Of a stretch of DNA of 64,000 nucleotides, positions 51,386 through 59,692 are shown piece by piece; position 1 is the stretch's first letter, and every line of letters begins with the position of its first letter. Location: assembly GCF_008039615.1 (NCBI RefSeq), contig NZ_VDUZ01000003.1:186001-250000 (forward strand), read 5' to 3'. The DNA comes from Vineibacter terrae. Its GTDB lineage: Bacteria > Pseudomonadota > Alphaproteobacteria > Reyranellales > Reyranellaceae. The notes beneath the pieces are model-generated. The model was not told the DNA's origin, ran no database searches, and worked only from the letters and a program-made list of their open reading frames with translations. Made by a program: the position numbers and the translations under genes.

Positions 51386-52159
51386 GTCATCCCTCCATGT
51401 CCTGTCGGGGGTGCCGATCTCCCCTGGCGCAAGTCTACGGCCGCCATCGGGACACGCAAGGGCGTCCGATGCCCCGTGCACGCACCGCCGGCAGGACATG
51501 CCTCGGGTCCAGCTCGTCACTGACACGGCGTGGACTGGTTGAGCGTCCCGCACGCAGTGTACTTGACGAGGGCTTCATGCAGGCGCTGCCGTTGCAGCGC
51601 GGGCAGGGTGGCATGGATGTTGTTGACTTCGTCGGGATCGACGTTCAGGTCGTAGTACGCCCGCTCGGAACGAGTCGTAGCCATCTGCGAGACATCATGA
51701 TGACTCTCCCCAAGGACGCGCATTCGGCTCCCCTGGCAAGGCCGGGGCGTCGTCTTTGGACGCAAATAGGCGCTCGTAGCGCGACACCAGCCTGACGGCG
51801 AGCCGCTTTGCCGCGCGCGCAGCGGCGCACGATGACCTTGGCGCGCCGCTCGATCAGGGACGCTCGCGAAGCGGGTAGCTCGCGACGCCTCCCTCGGTTC
51901 TCACGAGATGCGCCGCGCATTGACCCTCCGGCGGCGCGGCGATAGGGTCGTTCCCGGCGAGAGAGGGCGTTCCGTCCCCGGTTGGGCCGGTGCAGGTCCG
52001 GCTCTTGCGTCCAGCGTCGTTCTTGCGAGTCGATTCACGCCAAGTCGCGCCCGCGGCGACCTGGATGGCAGCGTATCGGGGCGCTGGCTTCGCATCCCCG
52101 GCGTCCGTCTCCCGTTCATGCCGCCGCCGGCGCCATCCAAATCAAACAGGGAGGCAGCC
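51386..52159. other. Intergenic stretch with one gene remnant
   Basis: Apart from the sulfatase tail at 51517-51669, I see no supported gene. The minus-strand frame around 51720-51920 is rich in arginine and looks like a composition artefact. The GST promoter should lie in the last 100 bases, but no clear box is visible. Confidence 0.45.
51517..51669 (-). pseudogene. Sulfatase C-terminal remnant
   Basis: The minus strand reads SERAYYDLNVDPDEVNNIHA, then TLPALQRQRLHEALVKYTAC and GTLNQSTPCQ before a stop. This is the C-terminal end of alkaline-phosphatase-superfamily sulfatases (YDL-x-x-D-P-x-E-x-x-N). The catalytic Cys/Ser region and over 400 upstream residues are absent. Confidence 0.65.
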
Positions 52160-52807
52160 ATGCTCAAAGTCTATCTCGACCCCTGCACGGTGAACTGCCG
52201 CAAGGTGCTGGCGGGGCTCGACCTGATGGGAGCACCGTTCGAACGTGTGCACGTCGACTATTTTACGGAAGGTCACAAGAAGCCGGAGTTCCTCGCGATC
52301 AATCCGAACGGCGCGCTGCCGGCCGCGACCGATGGAGACCTGGCATTGCCGGAATCGAACGCCATCCTGCAGTATGCAGCCGATCTGAATGGTGCCAGCC
52401 AGCACTACCCGAAGGACCTCAAGCGCCGCGCCGATGTCAATCGATGGATGCTGTGGGAAGCGGCGACCTGGTTCCCGAGCTGCTACGTCTATCTGGTCGA
52501 GTACGTCGTCAAGCCGCTGCTTGCCGCGCAGCCCGACGAGTCGATCATCGAGAAGGAGGCGCCGAACTGGCACCGGCTGGCCGGCATCCTCGACGCACGG
52601 CTCGCAACGTCAGCATGGCTCTCGGGCGACGGTGTGACGATCGCCGACATCGCCGTCGCGGCGCCCATGCACCTGCACGCCCTGCAGCGCCTGCCGCTTG
52701 GCGAGCACCCGAACCTGAAGCGCTGGATGACCGAAGGCATCGAGCAACTGCCCAGCTGGCAACGCACGCAGGACGCGGTCATGAACGCGCTGGGGCCGAA
52801 GCAGTAG
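52160..52807 (+). CDS. Glutathione S-transferase family protein
   Basis: This is a 215-residue protein. The thioredoxin-like N-domain has KVYLDPCTVNCRKVLAGLDL, with a catalytic Cys or Thr/Ser early in CTVNCRK, then FLAINPNGALPAATDGDLAL and PESNAILQYAA, the cis-Pro and glutathione-binding ES motif. The helical C-domain has WLSGDGVTIADIAVAAPMHL, with the N-capping box TIAD. It has a GGGAGG ribosome site. The gene stands alone, and its substrate is unknown. Confidence 0.92.
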   Translation: MLKVYLDPCTVNCRKVLAGLDLMGAPFERVHVDYFTEGHKKPEFLAINPNGALPAATDGDLALPESNAILQYAADLNGASQHYPKDLKRRADVNRWMLWEAATWFPSCYVYLVEYVVKPLLAAQPDESIIEKEAPNWHRLAGILDARLATSAWLSGDGVTIADIAVAAPMHLHALQRLPLGEHPNLKRWMTEGIEQLPSWQRTQDAVMNALGPKQ

Positions 52808-52867
52808 GAGGGACGGCGCACGCACGCGGCCGGACGGCAGGCCCGACGTGCATGGCCACACATAGCC

Positions 52868-53062
52868 TCATCCCGAGGAGCCGGCGCAGCCGGCGTCTCG
52901 AGGGATGGGCTGCAGCCTCGTTCGATCGTTCCAGCGGTAGTCGACCACGCGTGCGGTTGCGCACCCTTCGAGACGGCCCCCTTCGACAAGCTCAGGAGCG
53001 CGGCCCCCTCAGGGTGAGGTTTGTGCGCAACGCCTCACCGCAGCAGCCATATGCGATCGGCT
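52868..53062. repeat. Intergenic repeats before the CmcJ-like gene
   Basis: CTCATCCCGAGGAGCCGGCG and GCCGGCGTCTCGAGGGATGG form one hairpin; TTCGACAAGCTCAGGAGCGC and a GCGTTGCGCACAAACC-like mirrored piece form a less regular one. CATATGCGATCGGC at 53049 matches one end of the CATATG elements. No gene is seen. Confidence 0.55.
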
Positions 53063-53121
53063 TTGGATGACGGAGGGTGATAACCTTGGCCCGGAGGGAT
53101 CGCATCGAGGTGGGTGGAGCC

Positions 53122-53946
53122 ATGGCACGCGAGAACATCGTCCGGTCGACATTCAACTACACGCGCGACGACGGCATCGCGCCGGAGATCTATTTCTACG
53201 AACCGCCACCCGGCACGCAGGCGCGACTGCCGGGTGACGATCCGCGTGAAATGCCGGTCCATGATGCCTGGCCGCGGGCGGAGTCGTTCTCGCTCGACGT
53301 CGAGGGCTTCGCGTTGCGCTCGTTCCGCTCGCCGTTCGACCGCTGGGACGACGACGATGCGATCCGCGCCGACTTCTACGGCGAGGTCAGCGCATTCGTC
53401 CGCACCCAGGTCGGCGCCAGGCGGGTGATCATCTTCGACCACACGATCCGTACCAAGGCCAATACGCAGCAGCAGACCGCCGAGCACACCACGACCCAGC
53501 GCGCACCGGTGATGCTGGTGCATTGCGACTACACGCCGCGCTCGGGGCCGCTGCGCGTGCGTCAACTCCTGCCCGACGAGGCGGATGCATTGCTCGCGCG
53601 CCGCGTCGCGTTCTACAATTTCTGGACGCCGCTGCGGCGCCGCGTCGAGGAGAAGCCGCTGGCGATGTGCGACGCCACGCAGTCGACCGACGATGACTTC
53701 ATCACCATGGCCCTGCGCTATCGCGACCGGACGGGCGAAATATTCGTGCTGCGCCATGCACCGCAGCACCGCTGGTGGTACTTCCCGCACATGACGCCGG
53801 AGCACGTCCTGCTGCTCAAGACCTACGACTCCGAGACCGACGGCCGCACCCGGTTCCTCGGGCACAGCGCCTTCGACGACCCGGACACGCCATCGGGCGC
53901 GCCGACGCGCGAAAGCATCGAGATCCGCACGATCGCGTTCTTCTGA
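53122..53946 (+). CDS. CmcJ/NvfI-family oxidoreductase
   Basis: This is a 274-residue protein of the family of cephamycin methoxylation protein CmcJ and fungal NvfI-like enzymes, Fe(II)/2-oxoglutarate-type oxygenases. It has VIIFDHTIRTKA, then VMLVHCDYTPRSGPLRV with metal ligands His and Asp, FWTPLRRRVEEKPLAMCDAT, and RWWYFPHMTPEHVLLLKTYD near the end, all typical of this family. The start at 53122 has GGTGGAG upstream. The SDR gene follows after ten bases, and the two probably act on one small molecule. Confidence 0.85.
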   Translation: MARENIVRSTFNYTRDDGIAPEIYFYEPPPGTQARLPGDDPREMPVHDAWPRAESFSLDVEGFALRSFRSPFDRWDDDDAIRADFYGEVSAFVRTQVGARRVIIFDHTIRTKANTQQQTAEHTTTQRAPVMLVHCDYTPRSGPLRVRQLLPDEADALLARRVAFYNFWTPLRRRVEEKPLAMCDATQSTDDDFITMALRYRDRTGEIFVLRHAPQHRWWYFPHMTPEHVLLLKTYDSETDGRTRFLGHSAFDDPDTPSGAPTRESIEIRTIAFF

Positions 53947-53956
53947 CGGGCGAGAG

Positions 53957-54733
53957 ATGGCCGGCGACCCTTTCTCACTCGATGGCAAGGTCGCGCTGAT
54001 CACCGGCGCCAACAGCGGCATCGGGCTGGCGCTGGCGCTGGCGCTGCGCGACGGCGGCGCCCGCGTGGCGATCGGCGGCCGGCGCGCCGATCGCAATGCC
54101 GACGCGCTGGCGCAGCTCGGTCCGCCCGCGGCGGCGTTCGCGCTCGACGTCTGTGACGAAGGCTCGGTCGAGCGCGCGATCGCCGGCGCGATCGAGCGAT
54201 TTGGCCGCCTCGACGTCCTGGTCAACAACGCCGGTGTCAGCCAGCGCGGCTCGGTCATGGAGCTCGACCGCGCGACCTGGCAGCAGGTGATCGACACCAA
54301 CCTGACCGGCGCGTTTCTCTGCACCAAGCACGCGGCGCGGTGCATGAAAGCGCAGGGCGCGGGGAAGATCATCAACGTATCCTCGGTGTACGGCCTGGTG
54401 GCGCCGAGCAAGGGCCTGCAGGTGGCGTACACGGTGGCCAAGCATGCGCTGATCGCGCTGACCCGGGTCAATGCGGTCGAGCTGGCGCCGCTGGGCATCC
54501 AGGTGAACGCGGTGGCCCCCGGATGGTACTTCACCGAGATGACCGATGAGCTTCGCGGCACGGCGTTCGAGACGGCGGTCAGGCGCCGTGTCCCGGCCGG
54601 CCGCTGGGGCGAGACGCATGACCTCGTCGGCGCATGCCGGTTCCTGGCGTCGGCGGCGTCGGACTACGTCAGCGGTGTCGTGATCCCTGTCGACGGTGGC
54701 TACGTCGCGAGCGACGGGCTCGAGCGCACCTGA
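53957..54733 (+). CDS. SDR oxidoreductase
   Basis: This is a 258-residue classical short-chain dehydrogenase. It has TGANSGIG near residues 16-23, NNAGVSQRGSVMELDRATWQ, NVSSVYGLVAPSKGLQVAYT and the catalytic YTVAK, ending SGVVIPVDGGYVASDG. Cofactor preference is not obvious, though GGRRADRN after the second strand suggests NADP. It is ten bases downstream of the CmcJ-like gene. Confidence 0.92.
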   Translation: MAGDPFSLDGKVALITGANSGIGLALALALRDGGARVAIGGRRADRNADALAQLGPPAAAFALDVCDEGSVERAIAGAIERFGRLDVLVNNAGVSQRGSVMELDRATWQQVIDTNLTGAFLCTKHAARCMKAQGAGKIINVSSVYGLVAPSKGLQVAYTVAKHALIALTRVNAVELAPLGIQVNAVAPGWYFTEMTDELRGTAFETAVRRRVPAGRWGETHDLVGACRFLASAASDYVSGVVIPVDGGYVASDGLERT

Positions 54734-54956
54734 TTCCGGCCGGGTGCGTCGGGGAGGTCCCACGTACCTTGCTCTCGCACCATCACCCGCCGGCCGCAGC
54801 CTTATTCCATGCCGAATCACAAGACGCTCATGCGGCGCGCCGCATGCCGATCGGTCTTGCGTCGCGCTCCAAGGAGCCCCATGCTTCGGGCGCGTGATCC
54901 CCCCTTGGTTCATCGCAAGGACTTCAGGAAACACGTGGCTCGCTGGGAGGTTGGAC

Positions 54957-55385
54957 ATGGCTGATACCTACAAGGGCGCCTGCTTCTGCGGTGCGGTGGA
55001 ATTCGAGGTGACGGGCGCGCCGGCGGTGGCGGGCTACTGCCATTGCGCGGACTGCCGCGTGTGGGCGGCAGCCCCGATCAACGCCTTCAGCCTGTGGGCG
55101 CCGGACTCCGTCAAGATCACCAAGGGCGCCGACAACATCGCGACCTACAACAAGACCGAGAACTCCTACCGCAAGTTCTGCAAGACCTGCGGCGGCCACC
55201 TGATGACCGACCATCCCGGCATGAAGCTCGTGGATGTCTATGCCGCCGTGCTGCCGGATTTCCCGCACAAGCCGACGCTGCATGTGTTCTACGCCAGCAA
55301 GATGGTCTCGGTGAAGGACGGGCTGCCGAAGTTCAAGGATCTGCCGGGCGACTTCGGCGGCTCGAACGAGATGCTGCCGGACTGA
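54957..55385 (+). CDS. GFA-family (glutathione-dependent formaldehyde-activating-like) protein
   Basis: This is a 142-residue zinc protein. Cys9 and Cys11 in ACFCGAVEF, Cys28, Cys30 and Cys33 in CHCADCR, and Cys75 and Cys78 in FCKTCGGHL match the metal-binding pattern of the GFA/CENP-V family. GGGAGG precedes ATG 54957. About 220 bases without a gene separate it from the SDR. A terminator follows its stop. Confidence 0.9.
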   Translation: MADTYKGACFCGAVEFEVTGAPAVAGYCHCADCRVWAAAPINAFSLWAPDSVKITKGADNIATYNKTENSYRKFCKTCGGHLMTDHPGMKLVDVYAAVLPDFPHKPTLHVFYASKMVSVKDGLPKFKDLPGDFGGSNEMLPD

Positions 55386-55427
55386 GCGCGGCGCGCGAAC
55401 GCAGCTCGCCCGGGCCGAGCATCCCCC

Positions 55428-55460
55428 AAGCCCGCCAGGTCGATCCTGGCGGGCTTTTTC
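55428..55460 (+). terminator. Rho-independent terminator after the GFA gene
   Basis: AGCCCGCCAGG and its complement CCTGGCGGGCT enclose TCGAT and are followed by a run of five T. This is the clearest intrinsic terminator in the window. Confidence 0.9.
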
Positions 55461-55481
55461 GTGGGCGCGCCGCGCGGCGGG

Positions 55482-55796
55482 CTACGACATCTTCACGTCG
55501 CTGATCTGGATGATGGGCTGGATCGTGGTGTAGTTCGGGATGTCGGCCATGATCTCCGCGGCATGCGGGGCGAACGCGGCCTGGAACGCCTCGACCGAGT
55601 CGAACATCAGGTGGCCGATGGCGGCATAGAGCGGGGGGCTGCCCGGGTCGCCGCCGGCAAGCCCCTGCTCGGCCGCGACCCCCTTGCAGGCGGCGCCGAG
55701 CTTCTGCCGCACCATCGGCATGTGGCTGCTGACGTAGTAGCCCATGTCGAAGCCGGCCCCGTCCTTGCGCGGGTAGAACACGCTGACCTTGATCAT
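55482..55796 (-). CDS. EthD-domain protein
   Basis: This is a 104-residue dimeric ferredoxin-like protein of the EthD family. It has VSVFYPRKDGAGFDMGYYVS, then SHMPMVRQKLGAACKG, GHLMFDSVEAFQAAFAPHA and IPNYTTIQPIIQISDV. Members assist or catalyse small-molecule degradation, for example ether-degradation proteins. ATG 55796 follows GGGAGGG. It converges with the GFA gene and lies divergently from the binding-protein genes. Confidence 0.88.
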   Translation of the reverse strand: MIKVSVFYPRKDGAGFDMGYYVSSHMPMVRQKLGAACKGVAAEQGLAGGDPGSPPLYAAIGHLMFDSVEAFQAAFAPHAAEIMADIPNYTTIQPIIQISDVKMS

Positions 55797-55881
55797 GTCG
55801 CCCTCCCATAGGTATCGGCTGGATTGAGGCACGCGCCGGCGCCAGGTTCAAGGTGCGGAAAACGAGCGCCGTGCGGCGCGC

Positions 55882-55925
55882 TTGACAAGATTCGCCGGAC
55901 TCTCAACGCTACCGTCTGGTCGATA
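55882..55925 (+). promoter_or_regulatory. Promoter with TetR-type operator, site B
   Basis: TTGACA (55882-55887) is followed 22 bases later by TACCGTCTGGTCGATA (55910-55925), 73 bases before the first LivJ-type gene. The same layout precedes the second tandem gene (site C), and the same 16 bases recur exactly on the minus strand at 63229-63244 (site F). Confidence 0.65.
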
Positions 55926-55997
55926 GTATTCAGGCGGCACGCTGCCGTCGCGGACACATCTCGACCAGCTCTGCACAATTACACCGGGTAGGGAATC

Positions 55998-57185
55998 ATG
56001 AAGGTCTGGCTGCCGGCATTGTCCGGCCTGATCGTCGGCGCGGTGCTGTCCACCGCTTCCGCACAGGACAAGAAATATGGGCCGGGTGTCTCCGACACCG
56101 AGATCAAGATCGGCCACACGGCGCCATACAGCGGTCCGGTGTCGGCCTATGGCGCGGTGGGCCGGGCCATGGCAGGCGTCTTCAAGAAGGTGAACAGCGA
56201 GGGCGGGATCAACGGGCGCAAGGTCAGCTTCCTCACGCTCGACGACGCCTACAGCCCGCCCAAGACAGTGGAGCAGACGCGCAAGCTGGTCGAGCAGGAC
56301 CAGGTGCTGCTGATCTTCGGCGCGACCGGCACGCCGAGCAACACCGCCGTCCACAAATACCTCAACAGCAAGAAGGTGCCGCAGCTCTTCGTCCAGAGCG
56401 GGGCATCGAAGTTCAACGACACGGCCAGCTATCCGTGGACGACGCCGCTCTATCCCTCCTATCACCTGGAGCAGAAGATCTATGCCGACTTCATCCTGAA
56501 GCAGCGTCCCGACGCCAGGATCGCGGCCATCTATCCCAATGACGATTTCGGCAAGGATAATCTGGCCGGCCTGAAGCAGGCGCTGGCCGCCAGGGGCAAG
56601 TCGCTGGTGATGGAGCAGAGCTACGAGACGACGGATGCGACCATCGATTCGCAGATCATCACGCTCAAGGGCTCGGGGGCCGACGTCTTCGTCAATCTCT
56701 CCACGCCCAAGTTCGCCGCCCAGGCGATCCGCAAGGCCGCCGATATCGGCTGGGCGCCGCTGCACATCCTGACCAACGTCTCGAGCTCGATCAGCACCGT
56801 GCTGGCGCCAGCGGGCCTGAACAACGCCACCGGCATCATCACCGCGGCCTTCATCAAGGAGCCGGGCGACCCGATCTGGGCCGATGACGCGGACGTGAAG
56901 GCCTATGTCGCGTTCCTGAAGGCCTGGGATCCGCAGGATTCGCCGGACGACGTGTTTGGCGTCATCGGCTACGTCGCGGCCAACACGCTGCGCCATGTGC
57001 TGGACCGTGCCGGCAGCAACCTCACGCGCGAGAACGTGATGGCGCAGGCCAAGAGCCTCGATGCCTTCCGTCCACCGATGCTGCTGCCGGGCATCACGCT
57101 CTCGACCACGCCGCAGGATGTCGCCGCCTACCGCCAGCTGCGCCTGCAGCGCTTCAACGGCCAGAAGTGGGTGCTGCTGGATTGA
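55998..57185 (+). CDS. LivJ-type ABC transporter binding protein (tandem copy 1)
   Basis: This is a 395-residue periplasmic protein of the branched-chain amino-acid binding family (Peripla_BP_6), often used for aromatic or fatty acids in such bacteria. The Sec signal ends near STASAQ. It has SDTEIKIGHTAPYSGPVSAY, SEGGINGRKVSFLTLDDAYS, and SYETTDATIDSQIITLKGSG. Its neighbour at 57391 is a close paralogue with many identical blocks. No livHMGF permease or ATPase genes are nearby. Confidence 0.92.
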   Translation: MKVWLPALSGLIVGAVLSTASAQDKKYGPGVSDTEIKIGHTAPYSGPVSAYGAVGRAMAGVFKKVNSEGGINGRKVSFLTLDDAYSPPKTVEQTRKLVEQDQVLLIFGATGTPSNTAVHKYLNSKKVPQLFVQSGASKFNDTASYPWTTPLYPSYHLEQKIYADFILKQRPDARIAAIYPNDDFGKDNLAGLKQALAARGKSLVMEQSYETTDATIDSQIITLKGSGADVFVNLSTPKFAAQAIRKAADIGWAPLHILTNVSSSISTVLAPAGLNNATGIITAAFIKEPGDPIWADDADVKAYVAFLKAWDPQDSPDDVFGVIGYVAANTLRHVLDRAGSNLTRENVMAQAKSLDAFRPPMLLPGITLSTTPQDVAAYRQLRLQRFNGQKWVLLD

Positions 57186-57202
57186 GGGGCTCCTGAGCCT
57201 TT

Positions 57203-57282
57203 GGTCGGGCCGCGCCGCTCCAGCGGCGCTCTTTCAACAACGGGCAGACGAAGAGGCGCCGCTGGAGCGGCGCGGCCCGACC
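57203..57282. repeat. GGTCGGGCCGCG inverted repeat, copy 2
   Basis: GGTCGGGCCGCGCCGCTCC and its complement enclose CTTTCAACAACGGGCAGACG. It is the second copy of the repeat at 29253-29320, here directly after the first tandem gene's stop, and can act as its mRNA end. Confidence 0.8.
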
Positions 57283-57307
57283 CATGAGCCATCCGGCAGC
57301 GCCGGGC

Positions 57308-57352
57308 TTGACAAGCTCCGATCGGCTTCATAATCCTACCGTCTGGTAGATA
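57308..57352 (+). promoter_or_regulatory. Promoter with TetR-type operator, site C
   Basis: TTGACA (57308-57313) and TAATCC (57331-57336) are spaced by 17 bases, and TACCGTCTGGTAGATA (57337-57352) follows at the expected transcription start. It differs from site B at one position and lies in a like place before the second tandem gene, so it was probably duplicated with the gene. Confidence 0.65.
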
Positions 57353-57390
57353 ATATTTGCGATGCGATACCAGGACGGGGCAGGGAACAG

Positions 57391-58581
57391 ATGAAGACGT
57401 GGTTGCCGGCGCTGGCCGGCGTGGTGCTCGGGGCGATGCTGTCCACGGCTGCGGCCCAGGAGAAGAAATACAGCCCGGGTGCGTCCGACACCGAGATCAA
57501 GATCGGGCACACCATCCCCTACAGCGGCCCGGTGTCGGCCTACGGCTCGGCCGGCCGCGCGCTGGCGGGCTACTTCAAGATGCTGAACGGCCAGGGCGGC
57601 ATCAACGGGCGGCAGATCAACTTCATCAGCCTGGACGACGCCTACAGCCCGCCCAAGACGGTGGAGCAGACGCGCAAGATGGTCGAGCAGGACCAGGTGC
57701 TGCTGATCTTCGGCAATGTCGGCACGCCCACCAACACGGCCATCCACAAGTACCTCAACAGCAAGAAGGTGCCGCAGCTGATGATCTCGACGGGCGCGTC
57801 GAAGTTCAACGACACGGCCAACTTCCCGTGGACGACGCCGCTCTATCCTTCCTATCACCTCGAGCAGAAGATCTACGCCCAGTACATCCTGAAGCACCGG
57901 CCCGACGCCAAGATCGGGGTGATCTATCCCAACGACGATTTCGGCAAGGACCACCTGGCGGGCCTCAAGGAGGCGCTGGGCGCCAAGGCCAAGGCGATGC
58001 TGGTGGCCGAGCAGAGCTACGAGACCACCGACCCGACCATCGATTCGCAGATCATCGCGCTCAAGGCGTCGGGCGCCACGGTGTTCGTCAACATCAGCAC
58101 GCCCAAGTTCGCGGCCCAGGCCATCCGCAAGGCCAAGGACATCGGCTGGGCGCCGCTGCATCTGGTGGTCAATGCGTCGAGCTCGATCAGCTCGGTGCTG
58201 GTGCCGGCCGGCCTCGAGAACTCGGTCGGGCTGATCACGGCCGCCTTCATCAAGACGACCAGCGATCCGGCCTGGGCCGAGGACGCCGACGTGCAGGACT
58301 ACGTCGCGTTCATGAAGAAGTGGGTGCCGCAGGACAACCCCGACGATGCCTTCTGCGCCATGGGCTTCCTGGCGGCATCGGTGCTGCGCGACGTGCTGAC
58401 GCGCGCCGGCAATGACCTCACCCGCGAGAACGTGATGAAGATGGCCAAGAGCATCGACGGGCTGCGGCCGCCGCTGATCCTGCCCGGCCTCGCGCTGAAG
58501 ACGACGCCACAGGATGTCGCCGCCTACCACGATCTGCGCCTGCAGCGCTTCGACGGCAAACGCTGGGTGCTGATGGATTAG
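57391..58581 (+). CDS. LivJ-type ABC transporter binding protein (tandem copy 2)
   Basis: This is a 396-residue paralogue of the preceding gene, with the same signal peptide layout (LSTAAAQ), SDTEIKIGHTIPYSGPVSAY, DDAYSPPKTVEQTRKMVEQD, and SYETTDPTIDSQIIALKASG. Differences cluster in the ligand-cleft side chains (for example VQSGASKFNDTASY versus ISTGASKFNDTANF), so the two may bind different members of one substrate class. An IclR gene follows after 35 bases. Confidence 0.92.
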   Translation: MKTWLPALAGVVLGAMLSTAAAQEKKYSPGASDTEIKIGHTIPYSGPVSAYGSAGRALAGYFKMLNGQGGINGRQINFISLDDAYSPPKTVEQTRKMVEQDQVLLIFGNVGTPTNTAIHKYLNSKKVPQLMISTGASKFNDTANFPWTTPLYPSYHLEQKIYAQYILKHRPDAKIGVIYPNDDFGKDHLAGLKEALGAKAKAMLVAEQSYETTDPTIDSQIIALKASGATVFVNISTPKFAAQAIRKAKDIGWAPLHLVVNASSSISSVLVPAGLENSVGLITAAFIKTTSDPAWAEDADVQDYVAFMKKWVPQDNPDDAFCAMGFLAASVLRDVLTRAGNDLTRENVMKMAKSIDGLRPPLILPGLALKTTPQDVAAYHDLRLQRFDGKRWVLMD

Positions 58582-58616
58582 ACGTCCGGACGGGACCGTG
58601 CACGGGAGGGTGATCG

Positions 58617-59414
58617 ATGGGTCAGTCGCTATGGCCGGTGGAGGAGAGCCGCTCGTTCGTCACCTCGCTGGCCCGCGGGCTGGCGATCCTCGAAGCCTTC
58701 CGTGAGGGCGAGGGCAAGTTCGGCAACCAGGCGATCGCGCGGCGCACCGGGCTGCCCAAGCCCACGGTGTCGCGGCTGACGCATACGCTGGTCGAGCTGG
58801 GCTATCTCGCCTATTGCCGGCGCGAACGGAAATACGCGCTCTCGTCCTCGACCTTGGCGCTGGGCTTCGCGGTCCAGCCCTGCAACCGCATCCGACATCG
58901 CCTGCGCCCGCACCTGGAAGGGCTGGTCCAGCGCTTCGGCGGCGTGGCGGTGCTGGCCGAGTCCTCGCGGCAGTCGATGATCTGCGTCGATGCCTGCACC
59001 GACATGCCGGCGCCGGCCGTATGGATGGAGCCGGGCTCGCGCCTGGCGCTGTTCGACCAGCCGCTTGGCCGGCTGTTCGCGGCAGCGCTGCCGTCGCGAC
59101 GGCGGCAGGCCGTGCTGTCGCAGATCCAGCGCGATGAGCCGCAGGTCGCGGACGCGGTCGAGCGCCTGCGGCTGGCGAGCGCCCGGCAGGGGTTCCACGC
59201 CGCGCGCGAGGGCATGCCGGAAGGCTGGACCGCGGTCATGGCGGCGGTGGCCGGCGCCGACGAGTCGGCATCCGGCGTGCTGGCCTGCTTCATGCCATCG
59301 GCCGCGGTGGCGCAGGAGCGGGCCCTGCTGGCGGTGGGCTTCGCCTGCGCGCGCACGGCGCAGGAGATCGCAACCGAGATGGTGAAGGCGACGGTCGGCC
59401 GCGTGTCGGGCTGA
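58617..59414 (+). CDS. IclR-family regulator
   Basis: This is a 265-residue regulator. The winged helix has FVTSLARGLAILEAFREGEG and NQAIARRTGLPKPTVSRLTH; the effector domain has RPHLEGLVQRFGGVAVLAES and DMPAPAVWMEPGSRLALFDQ, then PLGRLFAAALPSRRRQAVL. It lies 35 bases after the second binding-protein gene and probably belongs to the same transcript. It may respond to the imported aromatic or fatty acid. Confidence 0.88.
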   Translation: MGQSLWPVEESRSFVTSLARGLAILEAFREGEGKFGNQAIARRTGLPKPTVSRLTHTLVELGYLAYCRRERKYALSSSTLALGFAVQPCNRIRHRLRPHLEGLVQRFGGVAVLAESSRQSMICVDACTDMPAPAVWMEPGSRLALFDQPLGRLFAAALPSRRRQAVLSQIQRDEPQVADAVERLRLASARQGFHAAREGMPEGWTAVMAAVAGADESASGVLACFMPSAAVAQERALLAVGFACARTAQEIATEMVKATVGRVSG

Positions 59415-59526
59415 GCGTCGTTCGACGAGAAGATCAACCACAGAGGCGCAGAGACACAGAGGCGGCACAGAGGGAAAAAGGGTTGCGCGCCTTCGGCACG
59501 CCGAGGGACTCCCTGAAGCCGAAGCT

Positions 59527-59665
59527 GTCATCCCGAGCGCAGCGAGGATCTCCTGCGAATAGCGCACCGTGCGCCATTCTCAGGAGATCTTCGCTGTGCT
59601 CGGAGCTTGTGATCTTATCCTTCCCCCGGAGGGGGAAGATTAAAATCACAAACTCTCGGGATGAC
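59527..59665. repeat. Dispersed GTCATCCCGAGC palindrome, interrupted copy
   Basis: The family arms GTCATCCCGAGCGCAGCGAG and CTCGGGATGAC are present, but the right arm is split by a 51-base insertion (59604-59654). Removing it restores the normal arm. The central phrase is CTCCTGCGAATAGCGCACC. Confidence 0.8.
59604..59654. mobile_element. 51-bp palindromic insertion within a dispersed repeat
   Basis: It begins AGCTTGTGATCTTA and ends TAAAATCACAAACT, complementary in 12 of 14 positions, with CCTTCCCCCGGAGGGGGAAG in the centre. CTCGG stands on both sides (59599-59603, 59655-59659), as expected of a 5-bp target duplication. It interrupts an older repeat. Confidence 0.65.
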
Positions 59666-59692
59666 GGTGCGTCCGCGGTCAGCGGTTCGTGG

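Noticed and set aside
51645-51920. Arginine-rich minus-strand frame between the globin and GST genes
   Set aside because: No family resemblance apart from the sulfatase tail, which is in another frame. It is probably a composition artefact.
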